Positions 34,451 through 46,253 of a stretch of DNA of 64,000 bases are shown here, piece after piece. Position 1 is the first letter of the stretch, and each line of letters opens with the position of its first letter. The DNA is from Ooceraea biroi (Eukaryota > Arthropoda > Insecta > Hymenoptera > Formicidae), in the NCBI RefSeq assembly GCF_003672135.1, contig NC_039506.1, positions 16,182,001 to 16,246,000 on the forward strand, given 5' to 3'. The notes beneath the pieces were generated by a model. The model did no database searches. It saw only the letters and a list, made by a program, of their open reading frames with translations, and had not been told where the DNA came from. The position numbers and the translations under genes are program-made.

Positions 34451-36671
34451 GACGTCGCACCACATTATTATTTCGCTGACACTGACGACAGCATCTTGGT
34501 ACGCTGTTGCTGCACTGCCGCGCACGGTGCCACCGCGACGATCCGTTTTTTCCTTCGTTTTCTCAGTCTGTAAAGTGAGGAAACGTCGACAGAGAAAGTT
34601 GAAGTTACCGGGAGGCGATGGAACGAAAAATTCCACGTTATTTCGATTCTGCCGACGAGTTCTGTTCGTCAATGTTCTTCCTCCCTATCTTTCGCCCTGT
34701 CTGCCACCGTGTCTCTCTCACTCCGTCTCTATCCGTCTTTCCGAGTAGCGTCGTTTCTCCGTTTCCTTTTCTTTTTTCTTTGCGAACTCACAGTCTCACG
34801 AAAAATGCACTATGTGACGTAGGTATCGGCCACCGGTGTCTAGCCCGGTTAACTTTTCGAGTAACATCGCACGATCATTCCAAACAGATGACAACGCGAC
34901 TATCACTAACGCACATGCTAGTAACTAGCTGGCCATGCAAAGCATTACTGAGTATTCTGACAACAGTCCTCGTCGACTAGCGCCGCTCGGTTTTCCCCCG
35001 AACGCCCGCTCGGACATTTCCGACAGTGCTCGGCCCACCTGCACTCCAACACGATTGTCAGTGCCGTATGCGCAGCCCGGTGTGCCCCTACTCAGCACGC
35101 GACACACGTACATTGTGGAGATTCAAATTTTCAATCAATATTCAATCAGAAATCGAAATGCGGTATACATGATCGTTTGACGAGTGATCGTGCAAAACGT
35201 TAAAAATTTCTTATCAATGTCAGATTATGCTTCTTTCGAAAAAAGGAAGATGGGCCTATAAACCGGTCAATCTTATCAATCAACACCGTAACTATACATA
35301 TGCGCTTGCATGATAATTTTGACGAAAAAAATGAGTTACTCGTCGAGCGCTATATTGTTAGCACTTGAACGTTGATTTGTCTGAAACGATGAAACATTTT
35401 TTATTCAAGTCAAACTAATTACCAACTAATTATCGCATATGTTACAGTTAATGTCAGATTATACACCGTATGGCTACGCGTACATGACTTCTGACGGAAA
35501 TCTATCGTCCAAAATTCCAAAGAAAATGTATTCTCAATATTCAACCTTTTCAGATATAAGTAATGTGTGATTCTTTATGTGAAATAATCAGTTTATTAAC
35601 ATATGTGCAAGGAGAGTAGGAAAATACACGGTTACATTGCGGAAAAGAAACAATTTCTCACTCGCGCGCGCGCACCGGTACGCGCTAAATATCCTCCTCT
35701 CTCGCAGAAACGTCCGCACTCTCCGATCGAGAAAAATCGCTCTGCTTGAGAAAGTTCGTGATAGCGTCACCGGTCGATGAAAGTTATCGGAGAACGGATC
35801 GACGGTGGCCGCTAAAATGTTCCAGCGACGCGGCAGAAACTCAAATTGACATCGCGAGTGCGCAGATCGCACCGATGTCGGATTCGTCGCGGTGCTACTT
35901 AATATCTTACGAGACGACTGAGATAGCTCGGTCAATCGCGTCACTGCCTGGTGCCAGGACCTTGCAACTAGCAAGGTAATCACGCGTTTGTCCGCGAAGA
36001 ACTGAAGAACCTGAACAACGGAACGTTTTACACGTTCGTTTTTGTGTCTTTCAAGACAAAAGAAAAACGTGAAAAGGCTGATGATTCAATTATACAAATT
36101 CTCGACAAATTTCCTAAACTTTTCTCACCTTCTGATGATGATAATATTTGTACTTTCATGTAAGAAATAAGATGCAAATTTTGCAAAATACATGTAGTTG
36201 CTACGAGAGCAATATTAACTCGAAAATTCGAAAAACGGGAATTTACTTAATACGTTATTATATTTTTCCAGAAGAGTAAGCTTAATTTGCTGGAAACGCA
36301 AATCTTCGTGTAATTGAAAATCGCATAATTGAACGAGAAAAACGAGAATTTGAGAATAACCAGAAAGAACGGAAACGAAGAATTTGTGGGAGCAAAACTA
36401 TGCGCGGCCGTACATTCTCATGCGGCCTTAAACACAAAACGATAGAGCTTTGGAGATCTTCGGCGCGCGTCGAGAGAACGCCGAGTAGCAACCTTCACCG
36501 GGGAACCTCCGATCTCTCTCGTACAAGGGCCCCCGAGTACGAGGGAGTCGGTCTAATGCCACCAGGTTCGAAACTCGTCACTGACTGGTTGACTATACAC
36601 GACACGCAGCAAAAGAGTGCTGGGAGAGGAAAACTTTAACTCTCGCTCGTTCATTCGTTTCTTCGCTCGCA
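34451..36671. other. No gene seen
   Basis: Mixed sequence. Frames of 120-131 codons (34618-34980 plus; 35588-35983 minus) share no motif with families I know. A 13-base word AATGTCAGATTAT occurs near 35217 and near 35452. Confidence 0.5.
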
Positions 36672-37045
36672 CAGCCAGCGAGCCAGCCAATCAGCCAACC
36701 AACTAACCAGCCAGCCAGCTACCCAGACAACCAGCCAACCAGCTAACCAACCAACCAACCAACCAATCTGCTTACCAACTAATCAACTATCCAGTCAACG
36801 AGACAACCAGCGAGCCGGCTAGCAAGCCCGTCAGTCAGCCAGTCAATCAACCAACCAGCCAATCAGTCAGCCAACTAGTTAGCTAGCTAGCTAGTCAGCA
36901 GCCAACTAGCTAGCTAGCTAGCTAGCTAATCAGCCAGCTAGCCATCCAGTCAGCCAGCCAGCCATCCAGTCAGCCAGCCAGCCAGTCAGCCAGCCAGCCA
37001 GCTAGCCAGCCAGCCAACCAGCCAGTCAGCCAGCCAGCCAGCAGC
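36672..37045. repeat. CCAG tetramer array
   Basis: About 370 bp of imperfect four-base units, mainly CCAG with CCAA, TCAG and CTAG variants. AGCT-type subarrays sit at about 36881-36894 and 36908-36927. Two exact 20-bp tandem copies lie at 36941-36960 and 36961-36980, showing a higher-order duplication. Confidence 0.93.
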
Positions 37046-37400
37046 GACGGCGCGGCGACGGGCGGCGGACACGGGTAGACAACGCGCGAGCCACGTTCTA
37101 TATGGCGCGCAGCTTAAGAAAATTCACCGAGACCATTTTTATTCCCTATCGGGTAAAAGGGGCGCGTCATCGGGACGCCATGACGGCGAAAGGACGTCGG
37201 GGGACGTGCGTCGTCGTCCCACGATCGGCTGACCTCCCTGCGTCGGCCAATTCCGTGAATTTTGCGCGTCATTCCGTATGCGGCCGCAAGGCAGAGCTTG
37301 CGGCACGAAGCTACGGCGAAGACCGAGAAGAGCGTGCCATACGTATCGCCGGCTCCGAACTGCGCGTAACGTCGAACCAAGTTTCTCCTCAGTGACGACA
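37046..37400. other. CpG-rich patch with three overlapping open frames
   Basis: Frames of 95-100 codons are open in one plus and two minus registers over the same 300 bases, which is typical of GC-rich non-coding DNA. None resembles a known protein. It sits next to the tetramer array. Confidence 0.4.
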
Positions 37401-37939
37401 CTCACTATGGTGGTAATGTCGACAGGGTCGAAAAACGCCATTGTGTATTTTTAGTATAGCTCGCGGTACATGTATGTTGGCGCGCTTCAAGTTATTATTA
37501 AGTCACGCGGAAGATGTTCTTGCAAATTTCCCTCATACGTACCTATACATGTAGTTTATAAAAATTTACCTTCTTTTGTTTTTTTTTCTCTTTGCAACTT
37601 GGACGATTCTACTTTTCGAAGCAATAGATGATCGAATTCCATAATAGCGCGAAATTCGTCGTGCCTTTGAGATAGCGTGCTCGATATCGATTGTCCGATG
37701 GCGGAGAAACTTAATGTTGCAAAATAAATGTAACGTTATCTCTCTTTCGTTAGAATTTGAAATTATCTCAGTTTCAAGGCTGAAACTTCTTCACTGAGGA
37801 AAATCCGAAAAAGGGATGCGTAAGAGCGCAATAACATTAACAACAAGAAAAAGTATTTTTCTTTTTAATGTACATTGTCTATATTATTGTATAAACGTAC
37901 AAGTGCGTAAAGCCGAAATGAAATCAACTTGGAACGCTC
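37401..37939. other. No gene seen
   Basis: AT-rich unique-looking sequence. Confidence 0.5.
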
Positions 37940-38330
37940 AAGCTAACGCGCGCGCCGCGCCGGCATTCCCTGCCGATGATCCTGTCGGCCGACGTAACGT
38001 GTCCGGTCGCTGTTAACCGCGGCTGACGCCACGGAGACCGGCCAAGTTGTACGAACGGCATGAAGGCGACTTTTAACTGGCCGTCGCGACGCGGCGCGGG
38101 AATGCGCGGACATTGCCGAGCGCGGAAACAGTCGCGCGTTGCTGCCGCCGTCGTTCGTCGTTGCCGTTGTCGTCATTGCTGCCGCTCGAATCGAATCTGC
38201 GCTCCACACGCCGCGGATCGTCCGGCGTGCACATACACGCACGCGACGCACGCGATACGCGTGATATCTGTATACGTGTGCACGCAGTAGATCGCTGCAT
38301 GCAATGCGTGATGCAACGAGAACTGACGAG
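37940..38330. other. CpG-rich patch
   Basis: CpG-dense, with a run of CGT/TGC trinucleotides at about 38140-38190. Minus-strand frames of 95-163 codons are Arg/Ala/Ser-rich by composition. Confidence 0.4.
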
Positions 38331-40879
38331 ACAAGATAGTGAAGACGGATAGAATGGCAATGCGGCATCAGCATATGAAATCTTGTAATTTTGCCGCGAA
38401 TATTTTCTAACAGACGGATTCTCTTCACATACATTCGTAGAATTTATCTCGTCGGAGTTTGTCGCGCACGGACGTCGTTGGACTTTCTCGTCGGCTGGAA
38501 GCGCTCGTTAGTGCCTAGTGCTCGGTAATGCTACTCGGTGAAGGATACCGCGGTGGGGATCAGAAAACGGCGGAGATCTGACGTTTTACGATCGTCTTCG
38601 AAAGCTGCGACTACTGTGCACTTCCGGCCTGAATTCTTAAATCACTACCGGACAGACCTCTTTACGTGGGAGAAAGAGGAGAATTTCTTCCTTTATTAAT
38701 CGCTTCTATTCTTCCAGTTCTTTACACGTTTCTGAGCGCAATAACTTGTTAGCTGATTTAGTTTAAAATTAAAATCTGCTCAAAATTAAAATCACGAGAA
38801 ATGTTATACATAACGTGAAAGTTATAGACAAATATGATATCGATTTTTGAAAACGTTTACATCGCGAAATGTTGTTTTAATTTAAATTAAAATAACAAAT
38901 TCGTAGATAAGAAATATTGTGTAGAAAAATTATTGTGAAATTCTTAGAAAATAGTGTAAAAAGATATAAATTTATCGCTATATACTTGTTCGTATATATT
39001 CTTCGACAAATATAACATGAAATGTTTCTCTGCTTTACTCCAACTATTATTATTAGATAAATTTGTCTTTGTTAATTTCTTGTGAATCTTTGTTAACTCT
39101 TGAAAGTGTAAAGTAACTTCTCATGTAACGAGGAATTACAAATTATATTTTTATAAATATTTTATTATTATTACTTTTACAAATTATATTTTAGTAAAAA
39201 AGATTCGAGGGATTAATTCAAAAGTCTAAGACCACACGTTACATCAAGAGAACCAAATGAAGAGAACGCGTTATTCGTGTACAGTTATAGTGAGCGCGCG
39301 GCACGATTCTGCTTAGCTGTAACTTTGAGAAAGAATCGGTGAAAACCGTATTACACTGGAGACATGGCATAGCAATGAGATATACCATGAGGAGGGCTTA
39401 ATTTTCCCGCCGTTCCCACCACTCTCGCCATTTCCGCCTTTTGCCTCTGCAACATCAAAAGTTGTTTCGCGGATTCGTCCCTCTCAGACTCCAAAATGAG
39501 CATTGTCACAAGCATCCACGCGCAAAGAAGTTACATTTCTACACGCCTTCTGGCAATATTAATGACCTTATCGATATCGATTGCCTTTCAGTCATCTATT
39601 TCTTAATAACTGATAATTTTAAGCAGAAAGATTCATAAAACTAAAACGCAAAAGCCTTCTGCGTAAATTCCGTAAATTCGCAATCTCATTTGTAATAATA
39701 CAGATTTCACAGAGATATCTATATTGTACATATTTGATTAAAAAGTGCAAATATTAATGACATATATTTTCAATATTTATCGTATATTATTACGAAAGGT
39801 TTGTCAACTCTCCTTAAATGATTTCTAGCGGTACAGAATTGAAAATACCTTTTAACGTTAAGACTAGCTCGGTGCCACCAGCTAACAATAACTTGAAAAT
39901 TTGAGAACTTGAAAACAATGACAGGTTGCTATAGGTTACTCGGTTAATTTAGATAGCACGTGCGTACGCGAGACTTCCATTTGTCGAAGGGCTCGTGCTG
40001 ATTGTTATCGAGCGCTAGTATGAGAGCAATCAAGGAAAGACGACTAAGCAACTAATCTCGACAGAACATTCTCATCGAGATCATAAGAATAACTGCGATT
40101 ATATCAATATTTCCCCTTCAAAATAATTAAATCAGACGATAATGCTAAGAATAAAGAATTGTATTTCGTACATAAATACACGAGTATTGATTTGCATACG
40201 CATGCAAATTTAGTTATCAGAGAATAAAAATTGTCAGGAGACTCAAAAATACACGAGGAAAGTATTTGTATAGATAGATGATTTATGTATAAATATGTAT
40301 GTCATTGACAAAATTTCAGATGACTGGTAAGACAAAAAAGAAAAAGAGAAGGAAAGGAATCTAGTGCGTCGGCAGTCGTTTCATGCGACGCATCTTATCG
40401 AAGGAGGTGATAAGGCTATCTTTATCAGAGCGATAATGTAGTTTCGAAGTTTGAATTTATCTCGGTCGCGAAAACGTAAGCGCGAAAGGACATTGCAAAG
40501 TATAGCGCGCGTGCAATTAGAGATTACGATATCTTGAGATATTAATGCATATCTTTTGATACAAGAGATGTTTCGCATCAATGCATTAGCTTTCATATTA
40601 GCTGATTTTTGGCATCAATATCTAAAAAGCCATATATAATCGAAAACTATTGGCGCACATATTGAAGCATCGAAGGAAATTAAGTTCAATCAATCAGATC
40701 TCTTGTAATTTGTCGCGTAAAACCAAAGAATATTTTTGGAATATTAAATATATATTTTAGATAAGCTCCTAGACTTTTTATTATTGGACGAGTTAAATTC
40801 TGAAACAATTTCTGAATGATTAGCACGTCGATCCTAATTAGTTTCTATCTTAGAGAATCGTTCTGCTGATAGTGCAGGG
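38331..40879. other. No gene seen
   Basis: About 2.5 kb, largely AT-rich. The word ACAAATTATATTTT appears twice at about 39137 and 39179. No frame exceeds 71 codons, which is unusually few for this window. Confidence 0.55.
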
Positions 40880-41177
40880 AAATAGGAGGGAGAGAGAAAT
40901 GAGAGAGAGAGAGAGAGAGAATCATACAAAGAACCGTAGTAGTTGCACTCTCGCCCCACTTCCTCCTTCTCCGCCTTCTCCTCTTCCCCGTTCTCCTATT
41001 TTTTCTCTTTCTCCTCCACCAGCCCCCTGCCATGTTCCTCTTTCCGCATCTGTAACCCTGACCTCCCGTAAAACACACTGAGAAAAAGACTTTTCCGGCG
41101 TATACGCACGAGCACACTCCTTCCGCGGCTGCTACCGCCGCCACTGCCGCCACTGCCGCCACACTGCCGCTGCTGCT
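40880..41177. repeat. (GA)n, pyrimidine patch and GCCACT trinucleotide array
   Basis: A GA run at 40901-40920, a C/T-rich patch at about 40950-41045, and GCC/ACT trinucleotides at about 41136-41177. The minus-strand 114-codon frame at 40845-41189 is Ala/Val and Arg/Lys-rich because of them. Confidence 0.88.
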
Positions 41178-41187
41178 GACCGAACTC

Positions 41188-41817
41188 ATGAATGGACCGC
41201 GACTCTATTTACGAGCGCGTGCGATTCGCCTGCCGCCGCTCTGCTTTTATCACCGTCTCCGCTACTACGGGATGGCAGGGAAAGGTGAGGTTCTTTTGGA
41301 ATCTCCGGGATTCCCTTACACCAAGGAGTCATTCTCTTATGCCGATCGTATCGCGTCACTTCCGAGATATCAGTCCGCGAAACTGTTTTCAAACAGTCGA
41401 TTGTGTTGGACGATTACGCTTCGACACTTCAAATTTACGAACGTCCACCGTGAAGATTGCTGCTTCTTTTTTCTCTCATATGCTCAATTGACGGATCCAT
41501 GTGTGAACAGTCATGGAAATTTGCTGGGAATTTGCGAGCTTTGGCTACTCATTTCTATTCCAAGGTGCATGCATTCAACGGACGAATCAACGACACGCAG
41601 ATACGCGGATGTCCACGTTTCGTCATATCGATGGAAATTTGAATATCAATGTACAAAAATGGGTAATGAAGAGGCAGAGATAAAAAATCTGTTCATCGCC
41701 AACTGTTTTAGTAAAAATGGAACGGAACACGATGTGCTAACGACGGTTTTCGCTATTTGCATCTTGAGCCGTAATTTTCATACAGAGAAAATAACGAGTT
41801 GCTCTTTACTTGTGTAG
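41188..41817 (+). CDS. Hypothetical 209-codon open frame, unrecognised
   Basis: This is the longest frame in the window that is not an obvious repeat translation. It starts at an ATG just right of the GCC array and ends at TAG. The product would be mildly basic and rich in cysteine, serine and aromatic residues. I see no signal peptide, no regular membrane segment, no repeated cysteine spacing and no family motif. A second frame (41192-41491) overlaps it. For DNA of this composition, a frame this long by chance is uncommon but not excluded in 64 kb. Codon use shows no clear third-position bias. I list it for completeness and think it is more likely non-coding. Confidence 0.15.
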   Translation: MNGPRLYLRARAIRLPPLCFYHRLRYYGMAGKGEVLLESPGFPYTKESFSYADRIASLPRYQSAKLFSNSRLCWTITLRHFKFTNVHREDCCFFFLSYAQLTDPCVNSHGNLLGICELWLLISIPRCMHSTDESTTRRYADVHVSSYRWKFEYQCTKMGNEEAEIKNLFIANCFSKNGTEHDVLTTVFAICILSRNFHTEKITSCSLLV

Positions 41818-41989
41818 AATCTTCTTTGATAATTAAAATTAGAAATCGCTGAACCAATCTCCCACGCGTCGACCACGTGTAATTCCTACTCTTCCCAGGC
41901 ATCATCTTCTTTATTGCATCGTTCGTGCACAGTACTACCAATGTACTCGCACAGTGCAGGTTCCATCGAATATCTAAAATGACATCGTC

Positions 41990-42325
41990 CAACCCACCTA
42001 CCTACCCTCCCACCCCTCTTAGAGACCCGCACGGTCTCCACCATAGTCTCACTCATCTCCCACCTCCACATCTCGCTTTCCCTCCCTACTGCTATTCGGA
42101 TCCTGCCACACTACCTCGCTCTCTCTCTCTCCCCGTCCCGTCCGCCCGCCCCTATAGCCTCCTCTCACCCTATTCTTCCCCATCCTCCCATTCGCGTTAC
42201 CATCCTCCCTCCACCATCCTTTGCATCCCAGTGATTCTCACGTTTATCCGTCCGTCTCTCTCCTCTTCCGTTCCTTTCGTTTTCCCCTTTATCCTCTCTC
42301 CTCCCATTTTCCGTCTTTCACCCAC
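41990..42325. repeat. Pyrimidine-rich, C-rich tract
   Basis: Mostly C and T on the plus strand, with CCTACC, CTCTCT and CCCTCC words. It explains the Ser/Pro-rich 177-codon frame at 41925-42458. Confidence 0.8.
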
Positions 42326-45300
42326 GAATTATCGACGGATGCAATTCCGATGCATAAAAGCTAGCAGCGATGGTCTATTATCGACGTGCCTGCAGTACCG
42401 ACCAAACAGCCGAGTATCGACTAACCGTAATGCCGAAGGACTGCAATATCGGCAATAGTGGCTAACGTCGCGAAATGCGAAATAAATCGGAACGTATGAG
42501 AGACGAGAATGAAGCGTACGCGAGCAAACTATATTGGCACGCTGTAATATGTATCACAGTGTAAAGTACAAAGATGTAATATCATATCGACCTCTCGTTA
42601 CTCAGGCAATGAACGTACGATTCGTGATATAAACGATTGAACGATTGACTGCTTTTTACGTCGCGTATTTTTGTAAGTGATCATTTATATTATTATAGCT
42701 AAATACTGATGATATCCAGAAACAAACAATTTATTTTTCATTTTCAAAATTCATGATTTCGATGAAGAAGGCATTGTACAATAACAATTCCATTATCCAA
42801 GCAGCCGTGCTAATTCCGAGAGTAGACTATCCCCGAAAGGTCTACTCGCGCATTTTGATTGACCGTTATAGTTTTCGTCAATATTAGCGAACTTGTCACA
42901 TAATCAATATTCGTAATCATTATTTGTAATTTTCAAATTTTCTCAACTTGCTTATGATACAATATGACTTGATAAAACAAAAGAGATAACAGTGTGACAA
43001 TGAATTGTATGTGTGTATAACGCTTAATTATGCAATGATTAATCTTCTGAAAATTTCAGTGATTCTAAATCTACTTAATTGAATTCATATTATTAATATG
43101 TTCTCATGAGAAAAATGTCAACATCATTGGGCACAGAGAATACGTGCTTGATGCATTTTTATGCACGAGCGGTGCACATATCGAGACGAATGCTGCGATG
43201 AATGAACTTTCGAGCCATTCGATTCGTTTAGATTGGGATAGTTATACGCTGCGAATGCATATACGGCCACGCGTGCGCAATGTTAATTCTGTATGTAAAA
43301 TACTTTCTCTATCTCCCTTTCTGGTCGGAATTTCGAAAATGTACGTGAGCCATCCCTCTCGTTTCGCGATTCCGGAAAATCATTCAAACGTTGACAACTT
43401 TCTGCTATTTTCACTCATCCTCAATTGGTCCACCCTTAATCTCTCGCAATTCCACATGATTAAATATTTTGTGCGCCAATTTGTACATCCCATAGTAAAT
43501 GGGTGACCATACTAAATGGTCTCATTTTGCCTTTGAAAAATGCTGTCTTTGATACTTTGTAGCTGGGAAAGTTTACCGAGAAAAATAACCCTGAAGTTAT
43601 TTCCATAGAGAAGAAATAAATATTACCGAGACAGTTAAAGTTGAAGAAAGTACCCCGAGAGAGAATTAAAATATCAATATATAATGTATCACGAGAAATT
43701 TAGAATCGATTTTTCCTGTGTGACTTTGACCTTTAGAGTCGTATGAAATTACGCAAGGATAATCACAATCTGGCCAATGATTGCAATTGCGCGTAATAAC
43801 ACAGGACGAACAAAGTTCTTACTGAGGATTTTCAGAAACTTTCGTACCGATTAAACGCCCTTACAAAGCATAGAGTCAATCTTTTCTCGAATTTTCAACG
43901 AGAACATTATTTTAACTGTAAATTTGTTTAACTATAAATTTCCCATCCACCGTATACTCGAACCTGAAGCGATCGCATGCTAGATCATTCGACGCATTCT
44001 CCGGAGTGACCGGAGTGCGCGTGTGCGCCGGAACTCGCGATTTGTTTACGCAGAAACTTGTAGCACGCATATCGTCTGCCTGAAATTAACTGAACTAAAA
44101 TGTTCCTCGCGTTTTTCCGCAATCAAAATTGCTTACAATTCAATACTATTTAATTTATGGCACAATGAATACTAGAGGAAAGAAAGCTTCACTTGTACAC
44201 TTACATTCATGAATATTACCTCGTTCTCTGGCTGAGTTTCGATTGCCACTTGACAAAAAGGGCAAACATTCGCATAGATCGATCTCCGTATGCCCGAGCA
44301 TGGCACGATGCGTCAAAAATTCACCCTGGCTAAAAACACGGACGATTTTAACCAGCGTTGCTCCTGCTCTTCGAGCGGGGTTCGGATTTGGGTTTTGCCG
44401 CAGGGATAGGTGCGCAGAATGAACGCGGATCGATCCCCCTTGGCGGGAATGCGAAAGGGGGGTTGCGACCGAGTCGCCCTCTCCATTGCTCGGTATCCTG
44501 GTGTGTTCACTCTCAAAAACGAACGTTTAAAGGGTGCCATATCGCCCAATACAACTATCGAAACTCAACCGATCGGCGAAAACACGATATCACGAGGATT
44601 GCGAGAACGTTTTTGTCTACGTTTACGTCATGTGCGATCTAATTGTCTGGATTGAAGGGAAAAAGAGAAAACAAAAATTTACACGTTCGTTAAAAACATT
44701 TAAGGGATTTTTTTGTGTTTTTTCCACGTGAAGAGAAGGTATCGCGTCACTGTCAGCGAGCCTCATTATTAGACGCGTTTTATCAGACTTCGTGCCATTG
44801 CTATAACTCGAATGTAGGTTAGCGGCGGATCCAAGAGAAGGGATGCCGAGTTTTCTTCGAAAAATCAATAGACATTTCTGCCCCCTAGGTTTCACCCCGT
44901 GGGCGCTAAATAACGCCCACCGTTAACTTGTTTTTCAAGATTCGTATCACGAGCATTCGTACCGTAAGAACTGAATAAGATCACAGTTCTCTTCTAAGAA
45001 GACTCTCATGAAGACAGTTTTAACATTAATTCACTGTTATAAGCTTTAATAGATTGTGATTTTTCAATATTTTCAGCAACATCAAAGAGGGAGAGGGAGG
45101 AGGAATTTCTTATTTGTCGCAAGTTTCTGCCCTTTTTTGGCACCTTCCATAGTTTATTTCCCCCTCGAAAAGCTCCTTACTTACTTACTCTCTATTACTT
45201 GGTATCTCCAGAAAATTATCGATGCCTGAACATTTCCAGCGAGGGACAATCAACTCTATCTCGATGGAAGAATTTGTGCCCGATAGAATCTCTACACGCT

Positions 45301-45825
45301 CCACGTAGTAATCCCGAATTATAATTAAAGAATACTGCACAAAATATATATATATATATAGATAGATAGAGATATTGTTTTGCAATGAATTTTCAAGGTA
45401 AAACTATAGTCATAACAATCGGTGTATCTCGGCGCATGGGAATAAATCTGTGCAGCCTTGTGTACGCAAACACATAATAATTCTCGTCGATTATTGGTCG
45501 ATCGTCGGTTGCAAATCCAAGTTGGAACGAGGTCGAGCGTGAAGAGATCCCGTTTACCTTCGCAAATACATTTCCATCTAGCTCGTACATATCTGAGGAA
45601 CCTGTACAGTCCAGCTCGCTCGGTTTCTACCGACTACCGCTGCGGCATCGGCTACCTTAAATCTAGACACACGCAGAAGGGGCTAATAATAAGCGGAGCA
45701 AGCGCATCCAAACACGTTGGTGAACAACTTGGTCCACTTTTGACGACTCGTTTTATTCCGTGTTAATTTAACTCTGCGTTATTTTTCACGATGATTTAAA
45801 TCGTGTAGATTTAACGAATGCCTCG
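42326..45825. other. No gene seen; two small hairpins and a (TA)n/(GATA)n run
   Basis: About 3.5 kb of mixed to AT-rich DNA. Hairpins: GACCAT/ATGGTC at about 43504-43520 and GTGGGCG/CGCCCAC at 44899-44920. A TA run followed by GATA units lies at 45344-45374. The 120-codon frame at 43144-43506 is unrecognised. Confidence 0.5.
44899..44920. other. GC-rich hairpin, 7-bp stem
   Basis: GTGGGCG (44899-44905) pairs with CGCCCAC (44914-44920) around an AT-rich 8-nt loop. The stem sequence does not match the histone-mRNA stem-loop consensus. Confidence 0.5.
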
Positions 45826-46253
45826 GTGGCCGGATTCTACCATCGAATTTCGCTTAAGAATCGCCGAAAGAATTTCCTTCGTCGGTCTTCCTGCTGTTCG
45901 TTTCGACGTCGACGGTGCGCCGCGAGGGATGAAGGGAGGTCCTATTTCCGGCCGATATTTAAATCCGACGGCGACCGAATTCGCTCGACCTTAACCGAAG
46001 CGTCGGTCCGGCTGTCACATTCGTGGTGTGCCGAATGCCCGTCTCTCGTGGCGACGACGGCGGCGGCGTAACGCGTTAATGAAAATGGCAACGCGCTGCG
46101 ACGCCATGCAGCAATACCTCGACGGAGTGCGGCCGCAAATTGCGCTGCTTTATCAATCTGAAATAACACGGGCACGGAACAATGAGGGATAATGTGCGCG
46201 GCAGCAGCACTTGGCCGACCAACGGAAGGATCGCGTTGCGGTATGGTTGACAT
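45826..46253. other. CpG-rich patch
   Basis: CpG-dense with frames on both strands (81 and 103 codons) and a GGC/GAC trinucleotide patch near 46050-46070. No motif recognised. Confidence 0.4.

Noticed and set aside
36560..36580. GGTTCGAAACTC, possible tRNA B box
   Set aside because: No matching A box, anticodon arm or acceptor stem within tRNA distance.
36672..37045. Regular tetramer repeats, considered as a CRISPR-like array
   Set aside because: Units are four bases without unique spacers, and the genome is evidently eukaryotic. It is a microsatellite.
37102..37441. Three 95-100-codon frames over the same CpG-rich segment
   Set aside because: Simultaneous openness in three registers reflects low stop-codon frequency, and none looks like a known protein.
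44899..44920. Stem-loop considered as a histone mRNA 3' end
   Set aside because: The stem and loop do not fit the histone consensus, and no histone gene lies upstream on either strand.
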